In this document: piece after piece, positions 21,868 to 32,867 of the stretch
Position numbering within the stretch: position 1 is the stretch's first letter
How the letters are laid out: every line of letters starts with the position of its first letter
Assembly: GCA_021613375.1 (NCBI GenBank)
Contig: CM038709.1
Coordinates: 40,682,656 to 40,746,655 of the forward strand
DNA from: Megaleporinus macrocephalus
Taxonomy: Eukaryota > Chordata > Actinopteri > Characiformes > Anostomidae
DNA length: 64,000 bases
Direction of reading: 5' to 3'
Notes under the pieces: model-generated
Databases searched by the model: none
Told to the model about the DNA's origin: nothing
The model's input: only the letters and a program-made list of their open reading frames with translations
Made by a program: the position numbers and the translations under genes

Positions 21868-22215
21868 ACAGCATGGGTGACCTGCATATGTGTGAAGGTA
21901 CCACAACTCGTGGGCGTATACTGAAAAACATCTGCTGTAAACAAGACAACGGCTTCCTGGGAAGTCCACGGTTAATCCAGCTAGACAATGCCAGGCCTCA
22001 TTCTGCACGTGCCACGGACTGTTGAGCAGCTGATGTCTTGTGTCAGTGTGCAACAGTCGGTATCCTCGGTTAATAAACCATTAAAAAGTGTAATAGAAAG
22101 TAAAGGTGATGTAACACAGCGGTAAGCACAAAACTGTCCCTTTTAATGTGTTGCTGGATAAAATGATGAATGTGTGTGAAGCATTAGTGAATAAAATATT
22201 TTGAATATACTGTAT
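21868..22215 (+). pseudogene. Tc1/mariner-like transposase remnant, C-terminal part
   Basis: This is the continuation of the element at 20940. In one frame AWVTCICVKVP is readable near 21872, and further on IQLDNARPHSARAT, which contains the conserved second catalytic Asp in the DNxxPH context of Tc1/mariner (DDE/D) transposases. Stops and frameshifts separate these blocks, and the tryptophan-proline and final catalytic segment is deleted. The 3' non-coding end is recognisable from GGTGATGTAACACAGCGGTA at about 22103. The transposon was first inactivated and later invaded by the palindromic MITE, or the two events coincided with deletion of the middle. Confidence 0.8.
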
Positions 22216-22855
22216 ATTGTTCTTCATGTCTAGATGTGCATTAACATAAAAAAAAATATTTTAGGTATTAAAAATTATTATATGCAAACACTTCGAGGTT
22301 CAAATACCTGTATAAAATCTGAATATGGTATATTAGTCTGAACTTAGTAGATTATATGTATGTAAATCAAGACTCTAATGATGAATGGATAAAAAGAACT
22401 CAGAAAAAAATCTCTGGTAACATCTACTTGCATTAAAAGCATTATACATTGATATATATCCCAAAGGTAAGCAATAGGTGAACACCTTATTTATTCATAG
22501 TTCAAATCATTCAGCATGATTAGAAATGTCAAATAAAATCAATATATATCAATTTGCATTGATATATACACATCTTTGCTGCTGTATGTAAGGTGAATGT
22601 ATAATAAACAAAAAAAACACAGAATGAAGTTAAAAAAGGTAAAGGTAAATGTGAGAATTCTGATATTTATAAAGTTAAGTTATAATTTGTGTTATAATTT
22701 GAAAATGCCATTTGTCATTAATATTGCATTAAAAATATAATGATGAATCGATTAAAGGAACATGGAAAAATCTCTGGGTACAGTTAAAATATGTTTTTTT
22801 TTTATCATTTTAGTAAAAGTAGGTTTTGTTCTGACCATAGTGATATATGTAATGT
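22216..22855. other. AT-rich unique stretch
   Basis: No repeat or gene is recognised. It contains several short TATATATC/GATATATA words (near 22450, 22540 and 22565) and poly-A/T runs. Confidence 0.45.
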
Positions 22856-22998
22856 TCACACACTCACACCTATGGGCAATTTAGAGTGACCAATCAACCT
22901 AACTGGGAGGAAACTGAAGTACCCTGAGGAAATCCATTCAAGCATGGGAAGAACATGCACACTGAATCCACACAGAACGTCCTGGACAGGGAATCCAA
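22856..22998 (-). mobile_element. V-SINE/DANA-type SINE fragment
   Basis: On the plus strand CACACCTATGGGCAATTTAG, GTGACCAATCAACCTAAC and GGAAGAACATGCACACTGAA are the reverse complement of the SINE body seen at 17067 and 47700. Both the tRNA-like head and the tail are missing. Confidence 0.82.
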
Positions 22999-23019
22999 AC
23001 CATGCATTTACATACATTG

Positions 23020-23022
<3 letters not shown>

Positions 23023-23053
<31 letters not shown>

Positions 23054-23189
23054 CTAACAAATCATATACATAAGGTAAATGATTTGTTGATCATGTACCT
23101 TATGTATAGCAGCAGAGATATATATCAATGTATACATATACATTAATATATATACATACATTGATAGTTAGCACATTGATAGTACAATG

Positions 23190-23226
<37 letters not shown>

Positions 23227-23246
23227 GTATATGTATAAATATATAT
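23023..23246. repeat. TA-rich complex with inverted words
   Basis: TA runs at about 23023-23051 and 23193-23222 lie on either side of ACATTGATAGTTAGCACATT-type text. ATGTATATGTATA words recur in both orientations. Confidence 0.75.
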
Positions 23247-23504
23247 ATAATCTCGTTGGTGTCCAATGAAAAACAAGTATGTCCAAAATTGCAACTTTAC
23301 AGGAGAGACCAAAAACACAATTTACTTTCAATGTAAGTCAATGGAACCAGAATTTTTCCCAAGCTGTTTTGGAGCACTTCTATTGGCCCATTCATTATTG
23401 AATTTTCACACAATATAAATGACCATTGGCGTGTTCAAATGATATATAAAACTCAAAATCAACAAAAATGGAGATACACGTTTTTCATTGGACAGCGACT
23501 ATAA
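23247..23504 (+). mobile_element. Best copy of the small palindromic MITE (GCTGTCCAAT family)
   Basis: About 258 bp. The left terminus (TTGGTGTCCAATGAAAAACA) and the reverse complement of the right terminus (CGCTGTCCAATGAAAAACG) form ~25 bp inverted repeats that continue as GTATCTCCA. The interior includes GCAACTTTACAGGAGAGACC and GGAGCACTTCTATTGGCCCA. Both ends lie in TA-rich DNA, as expected for TA-targeting elements such as Tc1/mariner derivatives. No coding capacity. Confidence 0.88.
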
Positions 23505-24300
23505 ATATATATATATATATATAGACTAACAAATCATAAACACTTTAAATCATTTAGTATGATGGGAAATTTCAAAATTGGAAAGCAATTATGAGTAAAT
23601 GTGTGAACTCACATTCATAATTATTATTTACAATAAAATATTACCTGTTTGTGTTGGTAATTACTAATATTAATAATTAATAGAACTTATCAATAATCAT
23701 TATAATAATAATTAGAACACAAGCTGTAAAACACTCGGGAAGCATTCTGCACTTTGGAGAAATGCGTGTTTGGAAGTTTGAACAAAGCAGATTGACACTG
23801 TTTGATCTGACAGGTGTACAAAGGGGATCAGTGAGACTGAAGGCGGGGACGAATATTTATCTTAATCATCCACATTCTGCAATGCACAGATAAGCACGGA
23901 GATCGCTATCGACCTCGATTGAGCTCAATCACGTTGAGTGGCTGACAAAATTTGCCTGCCTCGTCTCTGTAAATGATGACTTAATTTTAATACCTGAGGT
24001 AATTGAAATCTTCCCTGGTGGACGTGATCTGAATGGCGAAGGGTAAAAAGCGAACGAGGGAGGATTTATTCCGGCTCGTCGTGATGCCTGGTAATTGGCC
24101 GAACACGGAGAATAATCCGAGTACATTAAGAAAAGAATTGGAACTATCAAAGGGAAAGCGTCGCCACTGAACAAGGTGACGGCGAATTACGTTGGAGTAC
24201 ATCATTTAATTACATTTGACCCAATGAACCCGGTGTTCATCCACACCTGAGAGCACTGTACATCATCACGGCAGCATGTCTCCTATATGACTTACTAACA
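23505..24300. other. Unique island
   Basis: After a short TA run (23506-23522) there is AT-rich unique DNA. From about 23740 to 24260 lies a more balanced stretch (for example GGTAATTGGCCGAACACGGA) without repeats. It is a candidate conserved non-coding element only because it lacks any repeat signature. Confidence 0.4.
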
Positions 24301-25304
24301 AAGGTGTCCAAAGTTCTCACATTCATTACTCAGGTAGAAGTATAGATACTAGGGTTTAACTTCTGTAGAAGTTGACTTCTTTAGAAGTTGAAGTATCAGC
24401 TTTTTGCTCCAGTAAAAGTCTAAAAGTATTGCTTTCAAAACTACTTAAAGTATAAAAGTAAAAGTAATGTAAGGAGGCCATTAAGGTCAATAGCTTAGGC
24501 CGCACCATCTATAGGGTCTATAGTGCACTAGCCTACCTGCCCCAAACCCCCTGTAAATGTAAGGAGTAGAAAGTACTGATAATGGAGTGTAAATGTAAGG
24601 AGTAGAAAGTACTGATAATGGAGTGTAAATGTAAGGAGTAGAAAGTACTGATAATGGAGTATAAATGTAAGGGCTAGAAAGTACTGATAATGGAGTGTAA
24701 ATGTAAGGAGTAGAAATACAGATAATGGAGTGTAAATGTAAGGAGTAGAAAGTACTGATAATGGAGTATAAATGTAAGGGCTAGAAAGTACTGATAATGG
24801 AGTGTAAATGTAAGGAGTAGAAATACAGATAATGGAGTGTAAATGTAAGGAGTAGAAAGTACTGATAATGGAGTGTAAATGTAAGGGGTAGAAAGTACAG
24901 ATAATGGAGTGTAAATGTAAGGAGTAGAAAGTGCTGATAATGGAGTGTAAATGTAAGAAGTAGAAAGTACTGATAATGGAGTGTACATGTAAGGAGTAGA
25001 AAGTACTGATAATGGAGTTTAAATGTAAGGAGTAGAAAATACTGATAATGGAGTGTAAATGTAAGGAGTAGAAAGTACTGATAATGGAGTGTAAATGTAA
25101 GGAGTAGAAAGTACTGATAATGGAGTGTAAATGTAAGGAGTAGAAAATACATATAATGGTATGTAAATGTAAGGAGTAGAAAGTACTGATATTGGAGTGT
25201 AAATGTAAGGAGTAGAAGTAAAAAGTCATCTGAAAAATAATTACTCCAGTAAAGTATAAATAACCATCATTTCTACTTAAGTAAGGTAACTACTTGACAA
25301 CTCT
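24301..25304 (+). mobile_element. ~1 kb non-autonomous element, copy 2, with internal minisatellite
   Basis: It has the same family as 7407-8117: GGTGTCCAAAGTTCTCACAT start, TTTCAAAACTACTTAAAGTA interior, and CCAGTAAAGTATAAATAACC then TTCTACTTAAGTAAGGTAAC at the end. It differs by an internal tandem array (24545-25218). Confidence 0.87.
24545..25218. repeat. 36 bp minisatellite grown inside the element
   Basis: About 19 units of 35-36 bp (AAATGTAAGGAGTAGAAAGT then ACTGATAATGGAGTGT). Some units are one base shorter, with AAATACAGATAATG. The related element at 7407 has a single AAATGTAAGGAGTAGAA. The 233-codon minus-strand frame is a product of the period and is not a gene. Confidence 0.95.
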
Positions 25305-25884
25305 GCTTACTAAATAAATAAGGCGCTCGGAATTCAATGGCTTCCCAAATGCCAACGTTCAGCATTTGCTTGGGAGCTGCTGAGATAGTATATGTTGGCC
25401 TCAAGCACCTCTTTTATCTGAAAGCAATCGATCACGCCGCAGTGAGCAGAGCTCGTGACGGTCTTTTCCGGACCAGAAGTGAAAATGGCTGGCTCGGGGC
25501 AGACAGCAGAAGGTCCATCCTGGTGGTGAAGGAAGAAAGCGAAATGATAAGCCTTACTTTCCCTAAAGAACGTAAATGAAAACAAACGAAGTCCAAACAT
25601 CCATTCGCTACAGGGAAGAATGCCTCAAAGGCAAGGCGTGGCAGGCAAAATTATAATGCTCCTACTATAATTATTATAATCTCCTGTTTGATTTACTTGA
25701 TTGTTTAGCGTCGTTTCTGTTTGGGAAAGTCCTGAGGCTTCGGTCAAAACTTGTCTCACCTTAGCAAGTATTTGCTTAGCTCGCTGTTGTGTTCTTTCAC
25801 AAGTAAACTGTTTTTTTTTTTTAGTGCAATTGCAATTTTTACTGTTTGCTTTTTTTGTTTTGTTGTAAAATGGTGTGTGATAGT
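25305..25884. other. Unique island
   Basis: The more balanced composition at about 25325-25640 has no repeat signature. Overlapping 80- and 88-codon frames on opposite strands have no known domain. A T-run lies near 25811. Confidence 0.4.
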
Positions 25885-26939
25885 AGTGTAGAAGGCACTA
25901 GTGTTAACATGTTACTGAACTTACCTACATGTTAGAGTTTGCATGACTGAAGGGCATTACGGTATAAAAGCATTAAAACTAATTATGTGCATCGCAATGT
26001 AAAAGCACCAAGATGTAGACTGATACAGACTCCACTGTAATGCAATTAGCACTAGTGCAATAAATGCACAACAGTATAATAGTGTAATGCACTGCTGTAC
26101 AATAGCTTTAGCTTACAATAAAGCTTACATTATTATTACATTGGTACTACATCAGTGCACTACAGTGTAATAGGCTTAGCACTATTGAAATGTGTTACAG
26201 TGTAACATTGTTAAAACTACTATACTTTGTAATAGCGTTATGATGACATGCTACTTTGCAATAACCTAGCACTCCTCAACTGTATTACAATATAACAACA
26301 CTGATACTACTGAAATGTGTTACTGTGTAAGTATTAATACTACTGAATTTTACTGTGTAATAGCATTATCATGCCTGAAATACTGAACACTGCAATAACA
26401 TAGCACTACTCAAAAGTATTACATTGTAATAACATTTACACTACTGAATGTAATAACTTCAGTACTACTGAAATGCAGTGCAGCGTAACTGTGTAAAAAC
26501 TTCTGAAATGCTCTATGACGTAGTAGTGTTATCATGACTGACATTCAGTACATTGCAATAACATAGCACTACTCAACAGCATTACAATACAATAACACTA
26601 GTACTACTGAAGAACCTTGTAATAGCGTTAGCACTACTGAAATGCACTACAGTGTAAGTGTTAAATCTCCTGAAATACTATACTGTGTAAATGTTAAAAC
26701 TACTGAAATGCACTACTGTGTAATAGCAGTATCATGACTGAAATACAGTACAATGCAATAACATAGCACTACTCATCTGCATTGCAATATAATAACACTG
26801 GTATTATTAACGTACAGTATAATAGCCTTAGTAGTACTGAAGTGTGTCACAGCGTAACAGTGCTCAAACTACTGAAATGCTCTTTATTGGCACCATTTAA
26901 ATGTATGTGAATTTAGTAGTATTTTTTTAATCCAGTGCA
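25885..26939. repeat. Degenerate flank of the 35 bp satellite
   Basis: Irregular units combine TACTGAAATGCACTACAGTG-like and TAATAGCATTAGCACTACTG-like text with many substitutions and indels. The degree of order rises towards 26940. Confidence 0.8.
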
Positions 26940-27950
26940 GTGTTATAACATTAGCATAATGGGAATACACTACAGTGTATTAGCTTTAGCTCTACTGAAA
27001 TGCACTGCGGTGTATTGGCTTTAACTCTACTGAAATGCACTATAGCTTTAGCTCTACTGAAATGCACTACAGTGTATTAGCTTCAGCTCTACTGAAATGC
27101 ACTACAGTGTAATAGCTTTAGCTCTACTGAATTGCACTATAGCTTTAGCTCTACTGAAATGCACTACAGTGTATTAGCTTCAGCTCTACTGAAATGCACT
27201 ACAGTGTAATAGCTTTAGCTCTACTGAATTGCACTATAGCTTTAGCTCTACTGAAATGCACTACAGTGTAATAGCTTTAACTCTACTGAAATGCACTACA
27301 GTGTATTAGCTTTAGCTCTACTGAAATGCACTACAGTGTAATAGCTTTAACTCTACTGAAATGCACTACAGTGTAATAGTTTTAACTCTACTGAAATGCA
27401 CTACAGTGTAATAGCTTTAACTCTACTGAAATGCACTACAGTGTAATAGTTTTAGCTCTACTGAAATGCACTACAGTGTAATAGCTTCAACTCTACTGAA
27501 ACGCACTACAGTGTATTAGCTTTAGCTCTACTGAAACGCACTACAGTGTATTAGCTTTAGCTCTACTGAAATGCACTACAGTGTAATAGCTTTAACTCTA
27601 CTGAAATGCACTACAGTGTAATAGTTTTAGCTCTACTGAAACGCACTACAGTGTATTAGCTTTAGCTCTACTGAAACGCACTACAGTGTAATAGCTTTAG
27701 CTCTACTGAAATGCACCACAGTGTAATAGCTTTAACTCTACTGAAATGCACTACAGTGTAATAGCTTTAGCTCTACTGAAATGCACTACAGTGTAATAGC
27801 TTTAACTCTACTGAAATGAACTACAGTGTAATAGCAGTAGCACTACTGAAATGCACTACAGTGTAATAGCTTCAGCTCTGCTGAAATGCACTACAGTGTA
27901 ATAGCTTCAGCTCTACTGAAATGCACTACAGTGTAATAGCAGTAGTACTA
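26940..27950. repeat. 35 bp satellite, homogeneous core
   Basis: About 28 units of 35 bp (CTACTGAAATGCACTACAGT then GTAATAGCTTTAGCT). Some shortened units lack the ACAGTGTATTAG part, and T/A and TTT/TTC variants recur in blocks, indicating local unequal exchange. Confidence 0.95.
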
Positions 27951-28112
27951 TGGAGATGTTCTATGATGAGCTGTTATTAGCATGATTGATATGCACGACA
28001 GTGTAGTAACACTAGCAAAGCAGAATTGCTAATAAATAGCACTGCAGTGCAACAGCATTAGCATTACTGTAAAGCATGACAGGCTGTGAGTTTATATGCT
28101 GCGGCTTGTTAA
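27951..28112. repeat. Right degenerate flank of the 35 bp satellite
   Basis: Decayed units such as GATTGATATGCACGACAGTG and AGCACTGCAGTGCAACAGCA fade out near 28110. Confidence 0.7.
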
Positions 28113-29008
28113 CATTTACTCAGTTCTAAATATTGCAATACTATGTACTTGTATTAGGATACTAGGATTATCAAGACGCTGAAATGCACAGCAGTGTAAA
28201 AGTGTTATCGAGTAATAGTAGTAGTATAAAAGTGCTTGAGGTTGTAGTGTTTGATGAGAGAAAAAAAAAAACAGATTTTTTTTCACATTCTTGGTGGTAA
28301 AGTGGCAAATGACCGATTTCCCCGCATTTCTTAGTCAACGAATTTGAACCTGAACAGCTATCGATGTTAAACAAAGGAGATCAGGATGGAGCAGATTCAG
28401 CTAAAGCACCGAATACGGTCCTCCTGAATGAAATTACCTTTAAGTGTTGCATGTTCACTGAAAGACTCTTTTCTCTCTTTCAGTCTGAGTCTGAATAGAG
28501 AAATTCTCACCTTCATCGCTTTCGCCGCTGCTTACTCCTCTAACTTCATCACGGTGCACTGCTGTGGAAGATTGCATTTTCCTCGATGCTGAATGATTCA
28601 AATTGGCTCGCTCTGTTTTGTAATCTTGTCGCCTGCCTTTAAATCTAGTATAGGTTGCTCCGCGGCATATAGATAGCAGATTAAAAAGAGGAAGGCGAGG
28701 GAGGCACTTTCGTGAGTTACATGTGAAATGTTTCATCAGCGAAATGGAGCCAGCTGAGGTTCTTCGGAGCCATATCCTCTTAGCAAAGAGGTTCTAAATA
28801 GAACCAAAGCATGGGTTTTAGGTTTTTTTGACATGTAACAATGGTGGACGTTTCATATAGATCCATTTTTTGCGAAAGGTTTATTAATGAATCTCATAGA
28901 GCAGCTTTTCAATGAAAGAGAAGAACTTTGTAACCATGGAAAGAACGTATTATGCATCATGTAATGATTCTTTGTGTTGACGTAGTACTGTAACCATTAC
29001 CTTTAAAT
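28113..29008. other. Unique island
   Basis: No repeat is recognised at about 28280-28800. A C/T-rich segment lies near 28460-28540. Open frames are short and lack known domains. It is a candidate conserved non-coding region. Confidence 0.4.
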
Positions 29009-29640
29009 TAGAGCCCATGAAGAATCCTGTAGAACAAGGATGGCCAACGCTACTAATAACAGAGTTCAGGGGTATCAGCCCCACCCATTGCCAGCAGGTG
29101 TATAAAATCAAGCACATAGTCACGCAGTCTCCATAGAGAAACACAGTAACTTGAAACATGCCACTTTCATGAGATTACCGGCGAGACGTTTGCCCAAGGC
29201 AACTGTAAGTGCTATCATCATGAAATAGAAGCATCCAAGATCTACAATGGCTCAGCCACGAAGCAGCATACCACACAAACTTACACAGCAGCACATAAAA
29301 CACATAAAAATCACTTATCATGGTTCACTGTCTAGCAGCTGATGGATGAATCTGGGCTTGGTGGATGAATCCAGGAGAGCACTGTCTAACCCTAACCCTA
29401 ACCCTAACCCAGACTGAATAGTAAAGTTTGGAGGAGGTGGTATAATGGGTAATTTGAGGTTGTTTTCAAGGCCCTTCAGTTACAGTGAAGGGTAATACAA
29501 CAGTTTGACTAAAGCCATTCACTGACTGTGTTCCTGACAGGTTTGATGTGGAGGAACTACATTGACCTGAGCTCAACCACATTGAAGACCTGTGGAATGA
29601 ACTGGAACATCCATTAAAAGGTTCCATTCTCAATCCAAGT
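29009..29640 (+). pseudogene. Tc1-like transposase remnant interrupted by telomere-type repeats
   Basis: A decayed fish Tc1-like element. The 5' leader and early coding part are recognisable at 29060-29140 (GTGTATAAAATCAAGCACAT, AGTCTCCATAGAGAAACA). Coding blocks then follow in order: GGCAACTGTAAGTGCTATCA at about 29198, ATGGCTCAGCCACGAAG at about 29247, GATGAATCTGGGCTTGG at about 29345, TAAAGTTTGGAGGAGGTGGT at about 29422, GTTCCTGACAGGTTTGATGT, and a final GACCTGTGGAATGAACTGGA that corresponds to the conserved C-terminal HLWDELER-type region. Large pieces, including most catalytic residues, are lost and no frame is continuous. At 29386-29410 about four CTAACC repeats replace the expected coding sequence. 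The family was recognised from memory of the nucleotide consensus. Confidence 0.8.
29386..29410 (-). repeat. Interstitial telomere-type repeat (about 4 x CCCTAA)
   Basis: A run of 25 bases reads as perfect CTAACC units on the plus strand, that is TTAGGG on the minus strand. It sits abruptly inside the Tc1-like remnant. Confidence 0.9.
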
Positions 29641-30326
29641 TAGTACACGATTAAGAATGTTCATATTTGAAAAGGTCACTCTATTAAAGAAGAGGATGTA
29701 TTTGTGCTTATATGCTGTACAGTATCATGTAGCTTGTTGAATGCCAGTAACAAGGCAGATGTTATGCTGGTAGATGGAGATACGGAGATGCAGGTTTGCT
29801 GGAATGTGATAGAGCATGCAGACTTTCATAAGCACACCTGATTCGTATCAAATATCACCTCATTGAAGTGCAGTTGAGCTGTCAGTGTTACACAGATGTG
29901 TGTTGAATGCAGTATCAGTTTCATTTTTACTGATCTGAGGGTTCTAAAGCTTCCAAATACATATAAAATTGTCCAAAATAAATATATGGATGTCGGAAAA
30001 TTAAGCCAGATATTTTTACTCTATTAACTGATGTGATGGTCAGTTGTTGTTTCACGACCTCACTATTGAAATAACCTATCCATCTTTATCTAACTTTTTA
30101 TGTCTGGTATAGTTAGTTGCTTTGGAGATTTAAAAAAAATGCCTGTAATTAGTAGTTTAATACAATATTTAATTTATTAGAATATTTAAACTCTGCCAGT
30201 GTTGCAGTAGTCCTCAAATTGTATTGTTGTTTGCAAACAAATAGGTTTCTTGATAAAGCCAAGCAAGTTCATCTCATTAAATAGGCTATCAGGAACTGAA
30301 CAGTAGGCCTGACACATTACATTAAA
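29641..30326. other. Unique AT-rich stretch
   Basis: No repeat family or gene is recognised. Ordinary AT-rich DNA with no tandem structure. Confidence 0.45.
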
Positions 30327-30784
30327 GGAGCAGTGTGTAATGTTTTGAGGGGGTCTGTTCTCAGGAATGGAACATAATGTACAATACTATGTATTTGCTG
30401 GTGTATTTTGTTTTTGTTAGTTTAGAATAAGCCCATATGAGCAGCTCTTCTTTTAACAGAGGCTATCAAGTAGTGTCAATGTTTCAACAGTAGCCCAGAA
30501 TGGACAAACCACACTATGTCACTATATCACTGAATGGCAAAAAAATAAATGAATTCATGCCACATATTCATCGGTAGATCTGGACGTCAGGTAAGAAATC
30601 TTGGCAGTTTAAATCTTCTTATCAAAAACACTACTAGCATTAAACTATGAGGCTGGAGTCTTCTATTTATATGCTAGGTTCTTGCTTGAATTTTCCCATC
30701 CCACCTTAAATGGTACAGTATTCATATTCTAGTGCTCACATTCAGCTCCTGCTTAGCCTCCTCCTCTTAAATGGTGCAGCAGGA
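30327..30784. other. Possible interspersed repeat, then unique DNA
   Basis: AAAGGAGCAGTGTGTAATGT and the following GTTTTTGTTAGTTTAGAAT-type text resemble the start of a fish non-autonomous repeat (TAAAGGTGCAGTGTG type). The right boundary is unclear. Confidence 0.4.
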
Positions 30785-31915
30785 TACTAAAGTTAAGGTT
30801 AATTTTCAGTGTAGGTGTAGTATTATATGGCATACTGAGGTTACAGTTAGATTTAGGTGTAGTATTATATGGGATACTGAGGTTACAGTTAGATTTAGGT
30901 GTAGTATTATATGGGATACTGAGGTTACAGTTAGATTTAGGTGTAGTATTATATGGGATACTGAGGTTACAGTTAGGTTTAGGTGTGATATTATATGGGA
31001 TACTGAGGTTACAGTTAGGTTTATGTGTAGTATTATATGGGATACTGAGGTTACAGTTAGGTTAAGGTGTAGTATTATATGGCATACTGAGGTTAAGGTT
31101 AGGGTTAGGTTTAGGTTTATGTATAGTATTATTATAAGGGATACTGAGGTTAAGGTTAGGGTTAGGTTTAGGTTTATGTATAGTATTATTATATGGGATA
31201 CTGAGGTTAAGGTTAGGGTTAGGTTTAAGTTTATGTGTAGTATTATTATATGGGATACTGAGGTTAAGGTTAGGTGTTGGTGTAGTATAATATAGGATAC
31301 TGAGGTTAAGGTTAGGTGTAGTATTATATGGGATACTAAGGTTAAGGTTAGGTGTAGGTGTGTATTATACGGGACACTGAGGTTATGGTTAGGTTTAGGT
31401 GTAGGTGTAGTATTATATGGGACACTGAGGTTATGGTTAGGTTTAGGTGTAGTATTATATGGGACACTGAGGTTATGGTTAGGTTCAGGTGTAGGTGTAG
31501 TATTATATGGGACACTGAGGTTAAGGTTAGGTTTAGGTTTAGGTGTAGTATTATATGGGATACTGAGGTTAAGGTTAGGGTTAGGTTTAGGTGTAGTATT
31601 ATATTGGATACTGAGCTTAAGGTTAGTGTTAGGTGTAGGTGTAGTATTATACGAGATACTGAGGTTAAGGTTATGTTTAGGTTTAGATGTAGTATTATAT
31701 GGGATACTGAGGTTAAGGTTAGTGTTAGGCTTAGGTGTAGGTGTAGTATTACATGGGATACTGAGGTTATGGTTAGGTTTAGGTTTATGTATAATAATAT
31801 TATACGGAATATTGAGGTTGAGGTTAGGTTTAGGAGTAGGTATAGTATTACATGGAATACAGAGATTAAGTTTAAGGTTAGGTTTATGCATAGATGTAGT
31901 TTTATATTAGATGTA
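30785..31915 (+). repeat. TTAGGT-rich minisatellite, array 1
   Basis: About 26 units of 40-46 bp built as GGGATACTGAGGTTA, then GGTTAGGTTTAGGTGTAG, then TATTATAT. Early units (30830-31080) are very uniform 42-mers with ACAGTTAGATTTAGG. Later ones vary in the number of GTTAGG/GTGTAGG hexamers. All reading frames here are periodic artefacts. Confidence 0.95.
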
Positions 31916-32724
31916 GTATATTCAGGGCGCTGAAGCAACTGCAGAAATCCTGGCAGCCACTATATGTTCTCGGGAAAAGGAGGTACGGATGTGGGGTTTC
32001 AGTAGGTTTCAATACAAACTGCTCTTTTACCTAGCAACACTAACTAGTAACTTACACTGGAGTGGACCCAAAAACATTACACTCTAAGCTTCTACAGCCT
32101 ATACTGATATGTCTGTTACGAACTTTAAATAAAACATGGCAGGTCTTTTACAAGATTTAAATTCCCCTGCTTAATTTACACTGACAAATTAAACGTTTGT
32201 ATGAATTTTCATTTACTTTTCATGCTACTAGAGTGCCACAGGGTTGCCAACAGAAACTGGCACTAGATTGTCTTGTGTGACAGCTTTTTGACTTTTATAT
32301 CCTCAACTGAAGGCCTGACTGTAACAGTCATTATATTTCTCCACTCATTTAATCCGATTTTTGCTTTGTCACTCATCTATATCTGTCAGGTCCTGCTCCA
32401 GACTCATATTACACATAAAGGGTTTGTTTCCTCTTTCGCTCATGCATGGTAAACCTAGCTGGGTTATATCCATGAATTGATATGTTCTCTGCAATGTTGC
32501 AAATTGCTGCCTACTTGTTGAAGATTAAGTGAAGTGCCTACAGCGTTTTTCATCTCTGACGGAGTCGTCCTATCAGCTTTCCCCCAAAAAATAAAAAAAG
32601 AACAGGAAACGCTTCATAGTCTTGACACATCAAATTACCAGACTATGGGGAAATACCCCAGTAACCAAACACTACCTTGCTGCTCCTGAGCTCATTTGTG
32701 TGTGCGTGTGTTTATGTAGTGGTA
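31916..32724. other. Unique spacer between the two TTAGGT arrays
   Basis: No gene is recognised. It contains ordinary AT-rich DNA and a few words shared with other fish repeats (ACCTAGCAACACTAACTAG near 32030). Confidence 0.4.
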
Positions 32725-32867
32725 TATTTGTGAGGACCCCATGTCCTCACAAGTGGAGGACAATATAATTTTTTTGGTAAAGTGAGGACATTTTGCTAGT
32801 CCTCACTTGGGCAGATTCTGTTTTCTCCATAAATCACATTTTTAAGGTAAATAGCCTCTTGGACACT
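32725..32867. mobile_element. GAGGACC inverted-repeat element adjoining array 2
   Basis: TTGTGAGGACCCCATGTCCTC followed by AAAGTGAGGACATTTTGC and AGTCCTCACTTGGG gives nested inverted repeats. In my recollection this head is commonly found attached to GGTTAGGGTTAGG-type arrays in fish genomes, so it is probably the same element as the array that follows. Confidence 0.6.

Noticed and set aside
24528..25229. 233-codon open frame on the minus strand
   Set aside because: It lies wholly within the 36 bp minisatellite. The unit length is a multiple of three, so frames stay open by periodicity, and the protein is a simple repeat.
29386..29410. Chromosome end
   Set aside because: Only four telomere repeats are present, inside a transposon remnant with ordinary DNA on both sides.
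30806..31891. 361-codon open frame on the minus strand, and similar long frames at 32796-33902
   Set aside because: These translate the TTAGGT-type arrays into low-complexity Asn/Leu/Thr repeats with no domain. They are open only because stops are rare in this repeat.
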